Below are positions 34,845 to 43,343 of a stretch of 64,000 nucleotides of DNA, piece by piece. The notes beneath the pieces are model-generated. The model saw only the letters and a program-made list of their open reading frames with translations, had not been told where the DNA came from and searched no databases. The DNA is from Fibrivirga algicola. Its GTDB lineage: Bacteria > Bacteroidota > Bacteroidia > Cytophagales > Spirosomataceae. The DNA is taken from positions 248,001 through 312,000 of the forward strand of contig NZ_WAEL01000007.1 in NCBI RefSeq assembly GCF_011742925.1, in the 5' to 3' direction. The translations under genes were made by a program, and so were the position numbers. The number at the start of each line of letters is the position of its first letter. Positions within the stretch are counted from its first letter, which is position 1.

Positions 34845-35423
34845 TTAAGCTCCTACAATTACTTTAGCATAGCGGATCACCTTGTCATTGAGTAGGTATC
34901 CTTTTTCAATTTCGTCGATCACCTTGCCTTTGAGGTCTTCGGTAGGAGCGGGGAACTGCGTAACTGATTCGTGCAGATCGGCGTTGAATGGCTCACCTTT
35001 GCTCGCCATCGGCTTCAATCCCTTACTTTCCAGAATCTTCGTAAGCTTGCTATAAATCAGGCCAATACCTTCCTGCGCCGCGCTGATGTCTGTCGCTGTT
35101 TCAAGAGCCTGCATGGCCCGCTCGAAATCGTCGACTACAGGAAGCAGAGTCACCATCAGGCCTTCGCTGGCGGTTGAAATCAACTCCAGTTTTTCTTTAG
35201 CCGTACGCCGACGGAAGTTCTCGAAATCGGCGTAGAGGCGGAGATATTTATCTTTCATTACGGCGAGTTCAGAGCCAATGGCTTCGGCGGGTTCAGGTGT
35301 TTCCCCGGTGGCATCGCCTTCCGGAGTGCCACCATTAATAACTTCCGCTTCCTCAGTCGTAATTGGTTCGGTTGAGTTGTCAGGTTGTGGCACAGACTCG
35401 TCCACAATGTCTTTATTTTCCAT
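34845..35423 (-). CDS. grpE: Nucleotide exchange factor GrpE
   Basis: 192-residue GrpE, which releases ADP from DnaK. An acidic disordered N-terminus (to about residue 45) is followed by the long dimer helix (AVMKDKYLRLYADFENFRRR is the family signature, near 52-75) and the C-terminal beta domain ending VIRYAKVIVGA; the block GVGM found in many GrpE is represented by GLKPMASKGEPFNADLHESV. It is the first gene of the grpE-dnaJ operon and has a good promoter candidate 35 nt upstream. Confidence 0.97.
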   Translation of the reverse strand: MENKDIVDESVPQPDNSTEPITTEEAEVINGGTPEGDATGETPEPAEAIGSELAVMKDKYLRLYADFENFRRRTAKEKLELISTASEGLMVTLLPVVDDFERAMQALETATDISAAQEGIGLIYSKLTKILESKGLKPMASKGEPFNADLHESVTQFPAPTEDLKGKVIDEIEKGYLLNDKVIRYAKVIVGA

Positions 35424-35457
35424 ACAAACAGGTCGTATTTCGCGCTAAATCGGGTTG

Positions 35458-35485
35458 CAAAGGTAGGTGCAAATCCACTGCCAAA
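35458..35485 (-). promoter_or_regulatory. Promoter candidate of grpE-dnaJ
   Basis: On the minus strand TACCTTTG (complement of 35458-35465) is an exact TAnnTTTG -7 element, with TTTG (complement of 35482-35485) 16 nt upstream; a TTG slightly further up would give a 22-nt spacer. The grpE start is 34 nt downstream. No CIRCE-type palindrome is visible nearby. Confidence 0.6.
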
Positions 35486-35606
35486 GCCAATCGGGCTGAC
35501 AAGTTGACACGCTATGTGCCAGTAAGTAGTGGCCTGGAGAATGAAGATGTCGACAAAACCAGGCTACTTTCTGCCGTTTCTAGTCTGCCTACATTACTTA
35601 ACAATA

Positions 35607-35692
35607 AAAAGCGTCTGGTTGGGCGAGCTGACAAACTGCGGGCAGGTACGTACCTACTCGAAATTTGTCAACTCGTCCAACCAGACGCTTTT
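35607..35692. terminator. Terminator of the NRPS-PKS gene with a palindromic loop
   Basis: A 29-nt arm (35607-35635) pairs with 35664-35692 with two transition mismatches. On the minus strand the stem runs into a T-run (AAAAA at 35606-35610 on the plus strand). The 28-nt loop contains AGGTACGTACCT (35644-35655), itself a perfect 12-bp palindrome, which could form a second hairpin. It begins 30 bases after the megasynthase stop. Confidence 0.85.
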
Positions 35693-35721
35693 AGGAGGAC
35701 TGAAAGCCGCCTGCTGGCTTG

Positions 35722-38700
35722 CTAGACCAGTTGCAGGTATTTGCCGGGCTGAGCTGGGTCGGAAACAAACCAGGCTGGATTGCCCTGTTTATCGCGGCCC
35801 AGGCGCGCATTGGGGACGGGTGGTTTTTTTAGATCGGTAAACACGTCGGTCAGTTTTACCAGGGGCGGTCCTTTGGGTACCAGAAACTGAGCGGAGATCA
35901 GTTCCTGAAGGCTGTCGGCGAATGCCTGCGCAATTTGATTGATGTCGGCATCGGTATGGGCCTCAGTCATGAAACAGGGAAATCCGTCCCAAATATGAAT
36001 TCCTTTCTCCCGCATCAATGTAAAGAGTAATTCGCCGTAGGGAACATCCTGGGTGTATTTCAGCTTCCAAAGCGAACCAAACTGGCCTACAACCAGGGGT
36101 AGTTGTAGTTTGGCCAGCGTCAGTGTTAGTTTGTCAGCCAGTTGCTTGGCACTGGCTGTTAGCCGTTCCTGCAAGGCTGGTCCCTGTTCGCGCATGTGTT
36201 GCAGCGACGCCATGGCCGCGGCCAGTGCCAGTGGATGCCGAACGAACGTACCTGCAAAAAACGTCAGGTCGGCCTGCGGATATGAGTCATCGCCATATTG
36301 CCAGTACCCACCGTCTAATGCGTCCATAAACCGTGCCTTGCCCGCTACCACGCCGATGGGCAGGCCCCCGCCAACTACTTTGCCGTAGGTGGCCAGATCG
36401 GCCCGGATGCCGAACAGTGCCTGCGCGCCTCCCGGATGCATCCGGAAACCGGTGATCACCTCGTCGAAGATCAGCGCCGTTTGAGTCGCTTCAGTGATGG
36501 CACGTACCTCCCTGAGAAAGTCGACGGGCTGAAATTCGGGGCGGCGGCTTTGCACCGGCTCAACCAGAACGGCAGCCAGCTCGTGCGCGCGCTCCCGAAT
36601 GATCTGTAAGCTCGCATCAGTACCGTAATCCAGGATCAGGATATTCTGCACCGACTCCGTTGGAATACCCAGGGCAGCGGGGGTTGCCTGGTGGCTGGCC
36701 CCACCCCGGCTGATAACCTCATCGAAAATGCCGTGGTACGAACCGGCAAACGTAACGATCAGCGACCGTCCGGTTACCGTGCGGGCCATGCGAATAGCAC
36801 CCAGTACGGCCTCTGAGCCGGTATTGCACAGAGCGGCGCGGTCGAAGCCGGTAAATTCGCAGATCATCCGGGTCACTTCGCCGGCCAGCTTATGTTGCGG
36901 GCCAAGTTCGTACCCCTTTTCGATCTGATCGTGCAGAGCCGCTTTGAGCACGTCGGGCTGGTAGCCAAACATGGTAGAGCCAAAGCCGTTCAGCGCGTCG
37001 ATGTACTCGTTCCCATCGATATCCCACAGCCGACTTCCCTTCGACGAGTCAACTACGATTGGGTACACCAGCTCTTTGGTCAGCGGCTTGAAACCGGTTA
37101 CCGCTCGCGGGTCGGCCATATAGCGGCGGTGTTCCTGGGCGTACTGCTTACTGGCGCCCGTTTTTTTTGTGTATCGATCAGTCAGTTGCTGAATAAATGC
37201 CTGTTGGGTCGCGTTCAGTGCGGATGCCTGCCGCTCGATGCGGGCACCGGCTCCGAATGCCTGCTTCACCACTGTTTTCTCCGCGGCAACAGGTGTGGCC
37301 GTTGGCTTCGCTGCTGGTGCGGGGCTTACCGGCTGGGCAGGCTGCGAAACCGGCGGCTGAACGGGCACGGCCATTTCCTGCCCACGCAGGGCGGCCAGCT
37401 GCTGCGCCATAATCTGCAACTGCTGCTCGATCAGACTGACCAGCGGCGAGGAGGCGTCGGTTGTTCCTGTATACGGAACCGGTGGGGTCGGTTGTGGGGC
37501 GTGGCCATTTATCGCTTTTGGGGCTGGCAACGTACCTGGGACTGCCGCCGGGGCAGGTTGCTGTGCTTCCGGCATGGCTGGCCGAAAAGCGTCGGCTGGG
37601 AGGTCGTGGTCCAGGTAGGCAACCAGGTCGTTGGGCGTGCTGAACTCATCGTTTAACTGCCGGAACGAGATGGGAAGGCTGAATTTTTTCCGGAGGTTAT
37701 ACGAAAACTGAGTGAGTGCCAGCGAGTCAATGCCCATCTCAAGAAAGCTTGTTGTGGCTGGCAACTGGTCGGCCTCGATGCCGGACGTTTCGTTCAGTAA
37801 CGTGTTAACGAGGGTGAGTAGATGGGTTTTTCTCATGGTTGATGTGTCTTCAGGTTGTCTGGTGGCTGGCTCGGTCTGTTCAGGAACCGGTTCCGGATTG
37901 ATTGGGGGGGCGAGTGGCCGGGCCGGGTTCACCCAACACCGTTTCCGATCAAACGCATAGGTGGGCAACGCCACGCGCTGCCGGTTTGGCTCGGCAGAGA
38001 AGGCGGTCCAGTCTGGGTCAATACCTTTTGTCCAGAGTTGCCCCAGGGCAGTCAGCATCGACTCATAATCGGTTAGACTGCCTTTGCTGGTGTCGAGGCT
38101 GGCCAGCGCGCTGATTGGCCGTGGAATAGCCTGTTGGCGTGCCAGTGTCGAGGTTACAGTTCCGGGGCCGGCTTCGAGGAACAGCGGGGTCGATAGCGTA
38201 AACAGCGTTTCCAGTGCATCGGCAAATTGTACCGTAGCCCGCATATGGGTAGCCCAGTACCGGGCGCTGGTCGCTTCGGCGTCGGTAAGCCAGGTGCCAG
38301 TGACCGTCGATACGATTGGTTTTGTGGTGCGGTTCAACGAAATGCCTTGCACAATTTGCTCAAATTCGCCCACAATGGGGTCGATCATCGCAGAATGGAA
38401 AGCATGACTCGTTGCCAGGAGCCGGTTGGGTATTCCCTGGCCCGTAAGTTGCGCCGAGAAACTGGCAATTGCTTCGGCCGTACCAGCCACAACGCATAGC
38501 TTTTTGCTGTTCACGGCGGCCAGCGATAGCGTTGCCGGCAGCATGGCTGTCACGCTGGCCACATCCAGCCTGACAGAGAGCATATCGCCAGCGGGCAGGT
38601 TGCTGATCAGCTTACCGCGGCTGGCAATCAGCGCCAGCGCGTCTGGAAGCGAAAAGACACCCGCCAGGTGGGCCGCCACAAATTCTCCGATGCTATGCCC

Positions 38701-41700
38701 ACAGAAAACGGTCGGTTCAACGCCCCAGCTTTGCCAGAGGCGAGCCAGTGCGTATTCGGTCACAAACAAGGCGGGCTGCGTAAACCGGGTGTCGGTCAGC
38801 CGATCCTGGGCCATCTGATCAACGGTAGCCGGGTATAGAATGGCGCGGATGTCGGTATCGAGGTGGGCCAGCAGGTACTCGGCGCAGGTATCTATGGCCT
38901 GTTTGTACACGGGCTCGTGTTCGTACAGCGCACGGCCCATGTTTACGTACTGGGCACCCTGACCAGGAAACAGGAATACCAGCTCGCCGGGGGCGTGTAA
39001 CTGGTTGTTTTCTGGACGGGACGTGCTGGCGGCGGTAGGTGGGGTGGCCAGCGTATGTAGCAGCTCCTCCCGCGAACTGGCCAGGACGAACCGGCGGTGA
39101 GCAAACGACGGATAACGACGCTGGAGTGTGTAGGCTACGTCAGGTACGTTCAGATCAGCATGGCGGTGCAGGTGCGCGGCCAGCTGCGTCCCGTAGGCGG
39201 TCAGGCTACTGTCCGACTTGGCCGACCACGTAACCAGGTGCATGGGTCGATGGCTTTCACGCTTAGTCGAGTCAACAGCCGGTTGTGGCTGAGCGGATTC
39301 TTCCAGCACTACGTGTACGTTGGTACCACCCACACCAAAAGAGCTAACGCCCGCCCGACGGGGGGCAGTCGACGTCCAGTCGGTATGGGTATCGTTGACG
39401 TAAAAGGGACTATCAGCGAAGTTAATGACCGGATTAGGTACGTTGTAGCCGAGGGAGGCGGGCAACTGTTTGTGGTACAATGCCAGCGTGGTTTTAATAA
39501 AACCCGCCACGCCCGCAGCAGCCGTCAGGTGCCCCATATTGCTCTTTATAGAGCCCAGGGCGCAGAACTGTTTCCGGCCTACGTCGCCAAACGCCAGCGA
39601 TAGTCCCTCTATTTCGATCGGGTCGCCGAGGGGGGTCGCCGTGCCATGCGCCTCAACGTAGCTTATTGTCGACGCCTCAACGCGGGCGTCATCAAGGGCC
39701 ATACGAATAGCTCCGGCCTGTCCGTCGGCGTTGGGTGCGGTAAAACTGCCTTTACCACCCCCGTCGTTGTTGACACCCACGCCCTTGATGACGGCATAGA
39801 TCGTATCACCATCCCGTTCGGCGGCTTGTCGTGATTTGAGCAGCACCACCCCGGCACCGTCACTGAAGAGTGTTCCCGTAGCGCTGGCATCGAAGGGGCG
39901 GCAGTGACCGTCTTTGCTGAGCATGGCTCCGGCTTCGTACAGGTGGCCGCTGTGAATGGGAGCCGTAATGCTGGCCCCTCCTGCCAATGCCAGTTCACAA
40001 TGCCCCAGCCGGAGGCTATCCACGGCCTGGGTGATGGCGAGCAGCGAGGTAGAGCAAGCCGAAAATACGCTGACCGCCGGTCCGTTCAGGTTGAGCTGAT
40101 ATGCCGTTCGCGATGCGATGAAATCTTTTTCATTGACCGTCATCGCTTGAAAGCTGCCTACCTGATTGACCACTTGCTGGTTGGCCAGTACGTTGTTCAG
40201 GTAATACGTATTGTTGCCGCAGCCGGCCCACACGCCAATGCTTCCGCCATACTGCTGGGGCAGATAGCCCGCTTGGTCAAGCGCCTCCCAGGCGATTTCC
40301 AGGAAGATCCGCTGCTGGGGGTCCATCACCTCGGCCAGCTTCGTGTTGAGGCCGAAGAAGCCCGGATCAAACTGGTCTGCCTGGTCCAGGATACCTCTCG
40401 CCTTCACGTAAGCCGGGTCGCGGGTCAGTTCGGCTGGGAGGGCAGGGTCTAGTTCACTATCAGAAAAGAAACGGACTGTTTCCCTGCCTTCGCGCAGCAG
40501 ATCCCATAGCGCATCGATCGTGTTGGCGCCCGGAAAACGGCCAGCCATGCCAATGACGGCCACCTCACCGGAATCGATCTGGGTAGGCCGCCTGGTGCGG
40601 GGTGTCAATTTGGACTGGGTGCGGCCATCCAGGTAGCCAGCCAGCGCCCGTAGTGTAGGAAACTGGTACAGCTTGGTAACCGGAATGTCATGACCAAGGG
40701 CCTGACCAACCGCCGCCATTGTTCGGACGGCGAGGAGGGAGTTGCCGCCTAGTTCGAAAAAATTGTCGTTCACCCCAATTCGCTCACTAGCCAGCACCTC
40801 TTTCCAGACGGCACTCAGCTTTTCTTCGGTGGGGTTGCCGGGCGCGATGTACTCACTTGAAACGGTAGCCTGTACGTCGTGGCTGAGGAGCGTTTTACGA
40901 TCCACTTTCCCGTTGCCGGTAAGCGGCATGCTGCCAATCGGAATCAACAGGCTGGGAATCATGTACTCAGGTAGGCTGGTGCTTAGAAACGTTGTCAGGT
41001 CTGCTGACTTGACCGGCCCATCGGCAACGATAAAGCCAACCAGTCGTACGTCGGAATCGGCAAACGACCGGGCTACGACCACTGCGTGTTTTACCCCCGG
41101 AAACTGCTGAATGGCGTGCTCGACCTCGCCCAGCTCAATGCGGTACCCGCGAATCTTGACCTGTTCATCGATGCGGCCCATGTACTCGAGTTCCCCGCCG
41201 TCGAGAAGACGAACCAGATCACCGCTGCGATAGAGCCGTTCACCGGGTTGCTTGCTTGCTGGATGGGGGATGAAGCGTTGAGCGGTTAATTCGGGCCGGT
41301 TCAGATAACCCCGGGCCAGGCCTGCGCCACCCACGTATAGTTCGCCCGTGTCGCCAATGGCTACGGGGGCTTGGTCGCTGGAAAGCACATGTGCGCTTAG
41401 CGTTGGAATTGGCCGGCCAATAAGGCTGCTTGTGCCAGCTAGATGCTGCGCGGTAAGGGCCAGGTACGTTACATGTACGGTTGTTTCGGTGATGCCGTAC
41501 ATGTTGATGAGTTGACAGGCCGGAAACCGCTCATGCCAGGGTTTGAGCTTGGCGGGGTTTAACGCCTCACCCCCGAAGATAACGTACCTGACTGACAGGC
41601 TGGTTGCCCGGCTGGCGATCTGCTCCTGAAGCACATAGAACGCAGATGGCGTCTGGTTCAGAACTGTCACCCGTTCGGCCGACAGCAGCGCTCCAAACAG

Positions 41701-42420
41701 GCTGGCGTCCTTCGCGATGTGTTTAGGTACGATGACCAGCCGACCGCCGAATAGCAGGGCGCCATACATTTCCCAAACCGAAAAATCGAAGCAGAAGGAG
41801 TGAAACATCGTCCAGACATCCTGATCGGTAAAATCGAAGAGGGGGGAGGTTGGTTTCAGCAGACTGACTACACTGGTGTGTTCAATCTGTACGCCTTTGG
41901 GTCGGCCTGTAGAGCCGGATGTGTAGATGATGTAAGCAAGGTTACCGGGTTTCAGGTTGGTACTAACTGCGCTGACAGGTTCGTCCGTTATGGCTGCTTC
42001 AGGATCGTCGAGGCAGACAATCGAGGTGTCGGAACCAGCTGCCGCGAGTTTACTGCGCGATGCGCGGTCAGTGACGAGCACCTTCGCCTGCGTGTCGGTG
42101 AGCATGTAAGCGATCCGGTCGGCGGGATAATCCGGGTCGATGGGAACGTAGGCTCCACCGGCTTTCAGGATACCCAGTAGGCCAACGATCATGGCGATTG
42201 AGCGATCGAGGCAGATTGGAACGAGCGTTTCCTCGACAACGCCTAGTGTACGGAGGCGGTGTGCCAACTGAGTCGATTGCCTGTCCAGTTCCAGGTACGT
42301 TAGCTGGGTCGTGCCCAACACTACCGCCGTATTATCTGGGGTTAGGCTGACCTGCTCTGTAAATAAGTCGACAAGGGTTTTATCGGTGGGATAGGAAGCG
42401 GAATCGGCGGTTGTAGTCAT
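35722..42420 (-). CDS. Hybrid NRPS-PKS megasynthase, A(Thr)-PCP-KS-AT(malonyl)-ACP-aminotransferase
   Basis: 2232-residue assembly-line protein. Adenylation domain about 17-512; the ten pocket residues (D212, F213, W216, N255, I281, G283, M307, V315, H316, K505) read DFWNIGMVHK, the established threonine code. PCP at about 525-597 with phosphopantetheine Ser561 (ELGGNSLLA). Ketosynthase 619-1040 with Cys789 (SACSTSL), His925 (EAHGT) and His964 (NMGHL). Acyltransferase 1146-1440 with Ser1243 (GHSIG) and HAFH (1339-1342), the malonyl-CoA signature. ACP with Ser1566 (MGIDSL). A Pro/Ala-rich linker with a short coiled coil (1607-1715). PLP class III aminotransferase 1765-2180 with Lys2014 (ATYGKVVGGGLPIG). 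Expected chemistry: threonyl unit extended by one malonate, the beta-ketone then transaminated, giving a 3,4-diamino-5-hydroxyhexanoyl thioester (inference). No C, KR, TE or reductase domain. The ATG at 42420 is preferred to a GTG nine bases upstream. The acetyltransferase gene precedes it by 76 bases. No PPTase gene in the window. Confidence 0.95.
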   Translation of the reverse strand: MTTTADSASYPTDKTLVDLFTEQVSLTPDNTAVVLGTTQLTYLELDRQSTQLAHRLRTLGVVEETLVPICLDRSIAMIVGLLGILKAGGAYVPIDPDYPADRIAYMLTDTQAKVLVTDRASRSKLAAAGSDTSIVCLDDPEAAITDEPVSAVSTNLKPGNLAYIIYTSGSTGRPKGVQIEHTSVVSLLKPTSPLFDFTDQDVWTMFHSFCFDFSVWEMYGALLFGGRLVIVPKHIAKDASLFGALLSAERVTVLNQTPSAFYVLQEQIASRATSLSVRYVIFGGEALNPAKLKPWHERFPACQLINMYGITETTVHVTYLALTAQHLAGTSSLIGRPIPTLSAHVLSSDQAPVAIGDTGELYVGGAGLARGYLNRPELTAQRFIPHPASKQPGERLYRSGDLVRLLDGGELEYMGRIDEQVKIRGYRIELGEVEHAIQQFPGVKHAVVVARSFADSDVRLVGFIVADGPVKSADLTTFLSTSLPEYMIPSLLIPIGSMPLTGNGKVDRKTLLSHDVQATVSSEYIAPGNPTEEKLSAVWKEVLASERIGVNDNFFELGGNSLLAVRTMAAVGQALGHDIPVTKLYQFPTLRALAGYLDGRTQSKLTPRTRRPTQIDSGEVAVIGMAGRFPGANTIDALWDLLREGRETVRFFSDSELDPALPAELTRDPAYVKARGILDQADQFDPGFFGLNTKLAEVMDPQQRIFLEIAWEALDQAGYLPQQYGGSIGVWAGCGNNTYYLNNVLANQQVVNQVGSFQAMTVNEKDFIASRTAYQLNLNGPAVSVFSACSTSLLAITQAVDSLRLGHCELALAGGASITAPIHSGHLYEAGAMLSKDGHCRPFDASATGTLFSDGAGVVLLKSRQAAERDGDTIYAVIKGVGVNNDGGGKGSFTAPNADGQAGAIRMALDDARVEASTISYVEAHGTATPLGDPIEIEGLSLAFGDVGRKQFCALGSIKSNMGHLTAAAGVAGFIKTTLALYHKQLPASLGYNVPNPVINFADSPFYVNDTHTDWTSTAPRRAGVSSFGVGGTNVHVVLEESAQPQPAVDSTKRESHRPMHLVTWSAKSDSSLTAYGTQLAAHLHRHADLNVPDVAYTLQRRYPSFAHRRFVLASSREELLHTLATPPTAASTSRPENNQLHAPGELVFLFPGQGAQYVNMGRALYEHEPVYKQAIDTCAEYLLAHLDTDIRAILYPATVDQMAQDRLTDTRFTQPALFVTEYALARLWQSWGVEPTVFCGHSIGEFVAAHLAGVFSLPDALALIASRGKLISNLPAGDMLSVRLDVASVTAMLPATLSLAAVNSKKLCVVAGTAEAIASFSAQLTGQGIPNRLLATSHAFHSAMIDPIVGEFEQIVQGISLNRTTKPIVSTVTGTWLTDAEATSARYWATHMRATVQFADALETLFTLSTPLFLEAGPGTVTSTLARQQAIPRPISALASLDTSKGSLTDYESMLTALGQLWTKGIDPDWTAFSAEPNRQRVALPTYAFDRKRCWVNPARPLAPPINPEPVPEQTEPATRQPEDTSTMRKTHLLTLVNTLLNETSGIEADQLPATTSFLEMGIDSLALTQFSYNLRKKFSLPISFRQLNDEFSTPNDLVAYLDHDLPADAFRPAMPEAQQPAPAAVPGTLPAPKAINGHAPQPTPPVPYTGTTDASSPLVSLIEQQLQIMAQQLAALRGQEMAVPVQPPVSQPAQPVSPAPAAKPTATPVAAEKTVVKQAFGAGARIERQASALNATQQAFIQQLTDRYTKKTGASKQYAQEHRRYMADPRAVTGFKPLTKELVYPIVVDSSKGSRLWDIDGNEYIDALNGFGSTMFGYQPDVLKAALHDQIEKGYELGPQHKLAGEVTRMICEFTGFDRAALCNTGSEAVLGAIRMARTVTGRSLIVTFAGSYHGIFDEVISRGGASHQATPAALGIPTESVQNILILDYGTDASLQIIRERAHELAAVLVEPVQSRRPEFQPVDFLREVRAITEATQTALIFDEVITGFRMHPGGAQALFGIRADLATYGKVVGGGLPIGVVAGKARFMDALDGGYWQYGDDSYPQADLTFFAGTFVRHPLALAAAMASLQHMREQGPALQERLTASAKQLADKLTLTLAKLQLPLVVGQFGSLWKLKYTQDVPYGELLFTLMREKGIHIWDGFPCFMTEAHTDADINQIAQAFADSLQELISAQFLVPKGPPLVKLTDVFTDLKKPPVPNARLGRDKQGNPAWFVSDPAQPGKYLQLV

Positions 42421-42496
42421 GGTCAGCACGCTTTAGTTACCCTATTGCGAATCAAGGGCAGGTAAGCTGGTAGAGAAGCTTAATGAAACGCTTACA

Positions 42497-43042
42497 TCAA
42501 ATAGACTCGTTGGCTGCGTCCAGCCAATCGCTCGACAGATAAGAGTAGAGAATAGTATCCATCAAAATTCCATCCTTTACGGCGCTCCATCGCAACAGGC
42601 CTTCGTGCTGAAAACCAGCTCGTTCGAGCACCTTAACCGACGCCAAGTTATGGGCCATCGGTTTGGCATACAGTCGGGTCAGGTTAAACTCAGTGAACGC
42701 ATGGTGGGTAATGGCCTGTAAGGCTTTAGACACGATACCGCGGCCCCAGAATTGCTCGCCCAGCCAGTACCATACTTCGGCCGAGTAGCGTTCGATATCC
42801 TCGCCGATGCGTATGCCAATGTTACCAACGGCTTCTCCATCAACGTCAATGGCAAAGTTGGTCTCCAGTGTCGGGTCAACTACGTATTGAATCCACTGCT
42901 GTGCATCAGCTGGAGTGTAAGGGTACGGGAAGCTGTCGCGTAGATTAAGCCAGATGGCCCTGTTGTTTGCATGTTGATGTAGGTTGTCTTCATCGCCATA
43001 CTGCCACGAGCGAATCACACAAGGGCCACAGTCTATTCTCAT
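42497..43042 (-). CDS. GNAT-family N-acetyltransferase, RimJ/RimL type
   Basis: 181-residue acetyltransferase. Acetyl-CoA fold blocks: FAIDVDGEAVGNIGIRIGED for strands 2-4, VWYWLGEQFWGRGIVSKALQAI with the pyrophosphate-binding loop (QFWGRGIV), and LYAKPMAHNLASVKVLERAGF, typical of RimJ/RimL relatives. This group acetylates amino groups of proteins, amino acids or antibiotics. It lies 76 bases upstream of the megasynthase on the same strand with no terminator between, so it may modify an amino group of the product or give self-resistance (inference). A palindrome at 43065 lies just upstream. Confidence 0.88.
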   Translation of the reverse strand: MRIDCGPCVIRSWQYGDEDNLHQHANNRAIWLNLRDSFPYPYTPADAQQWIQYVVDPTLETNFAIDVDGEAVGNIGIRIGEDIERYSAEVWYWLGEQFWGRGIVSKALQAITHHAFTEFNLTRLYAKPMAHNLASVKVLERAGFQHEGLLRWSAVKDGILMDTILYSYLSSDWLDAANESI

Positions 43043-43343
43043 TGTTTGTTCCGTATTGGAAAGAGAGATTAACTATTTTTTAATCTCATGGAAGTCACCA
43101 TCTCTTTGACTGTATAAACCCAGAGTCGTCACACTATTTCAATGGATCAATTGCGCACATTTTGTGAAGATAGAGTACCACAGCGTTGTTGGTTAAGTAT
43201 TTTGTGTACTACAACTGGCTTTTTTTGATCAATCTGTCACTAGGCATTTCCATACGTGTGAAGCCGACCCACTGGGCGACCACTAAAGGCTTGCTGAGAA
43301 TACATTTTCTGTTCGCTTTAAGAAGTTAGTCTCTGTTCACAAT
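43043..43343. promoter_or_regulatory. Divergent gap upstream of GNAT-megasynthase and sulfatase genes
   Basis: 301 bp with no gene. It contains GAGATTAA (43065-43072) and its exact complement TTAATCTC (43080-43087), a 23-bp operator-like palindrome whose near edge is 22 nt from the GNAT start. The stretch is A+T-richer than its flanks. I found no exact TAnnTTTG element in either direction. Confidence 0.5.

Noticed and set aside
35644-35655. AGGTACGTACCT as a stand-alone operator
   Set aside because: It sits in the loop of a terminator and is more easily explained as two copies of the over-represented heptamer back to back.
36892-37656. 254-codon plus-strand frame within the megasynthase linker region
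   Set aside because: It is antisense to the Pro/Ala-rich linker and aminotransferase; low-complexity codons on the other strand create it.
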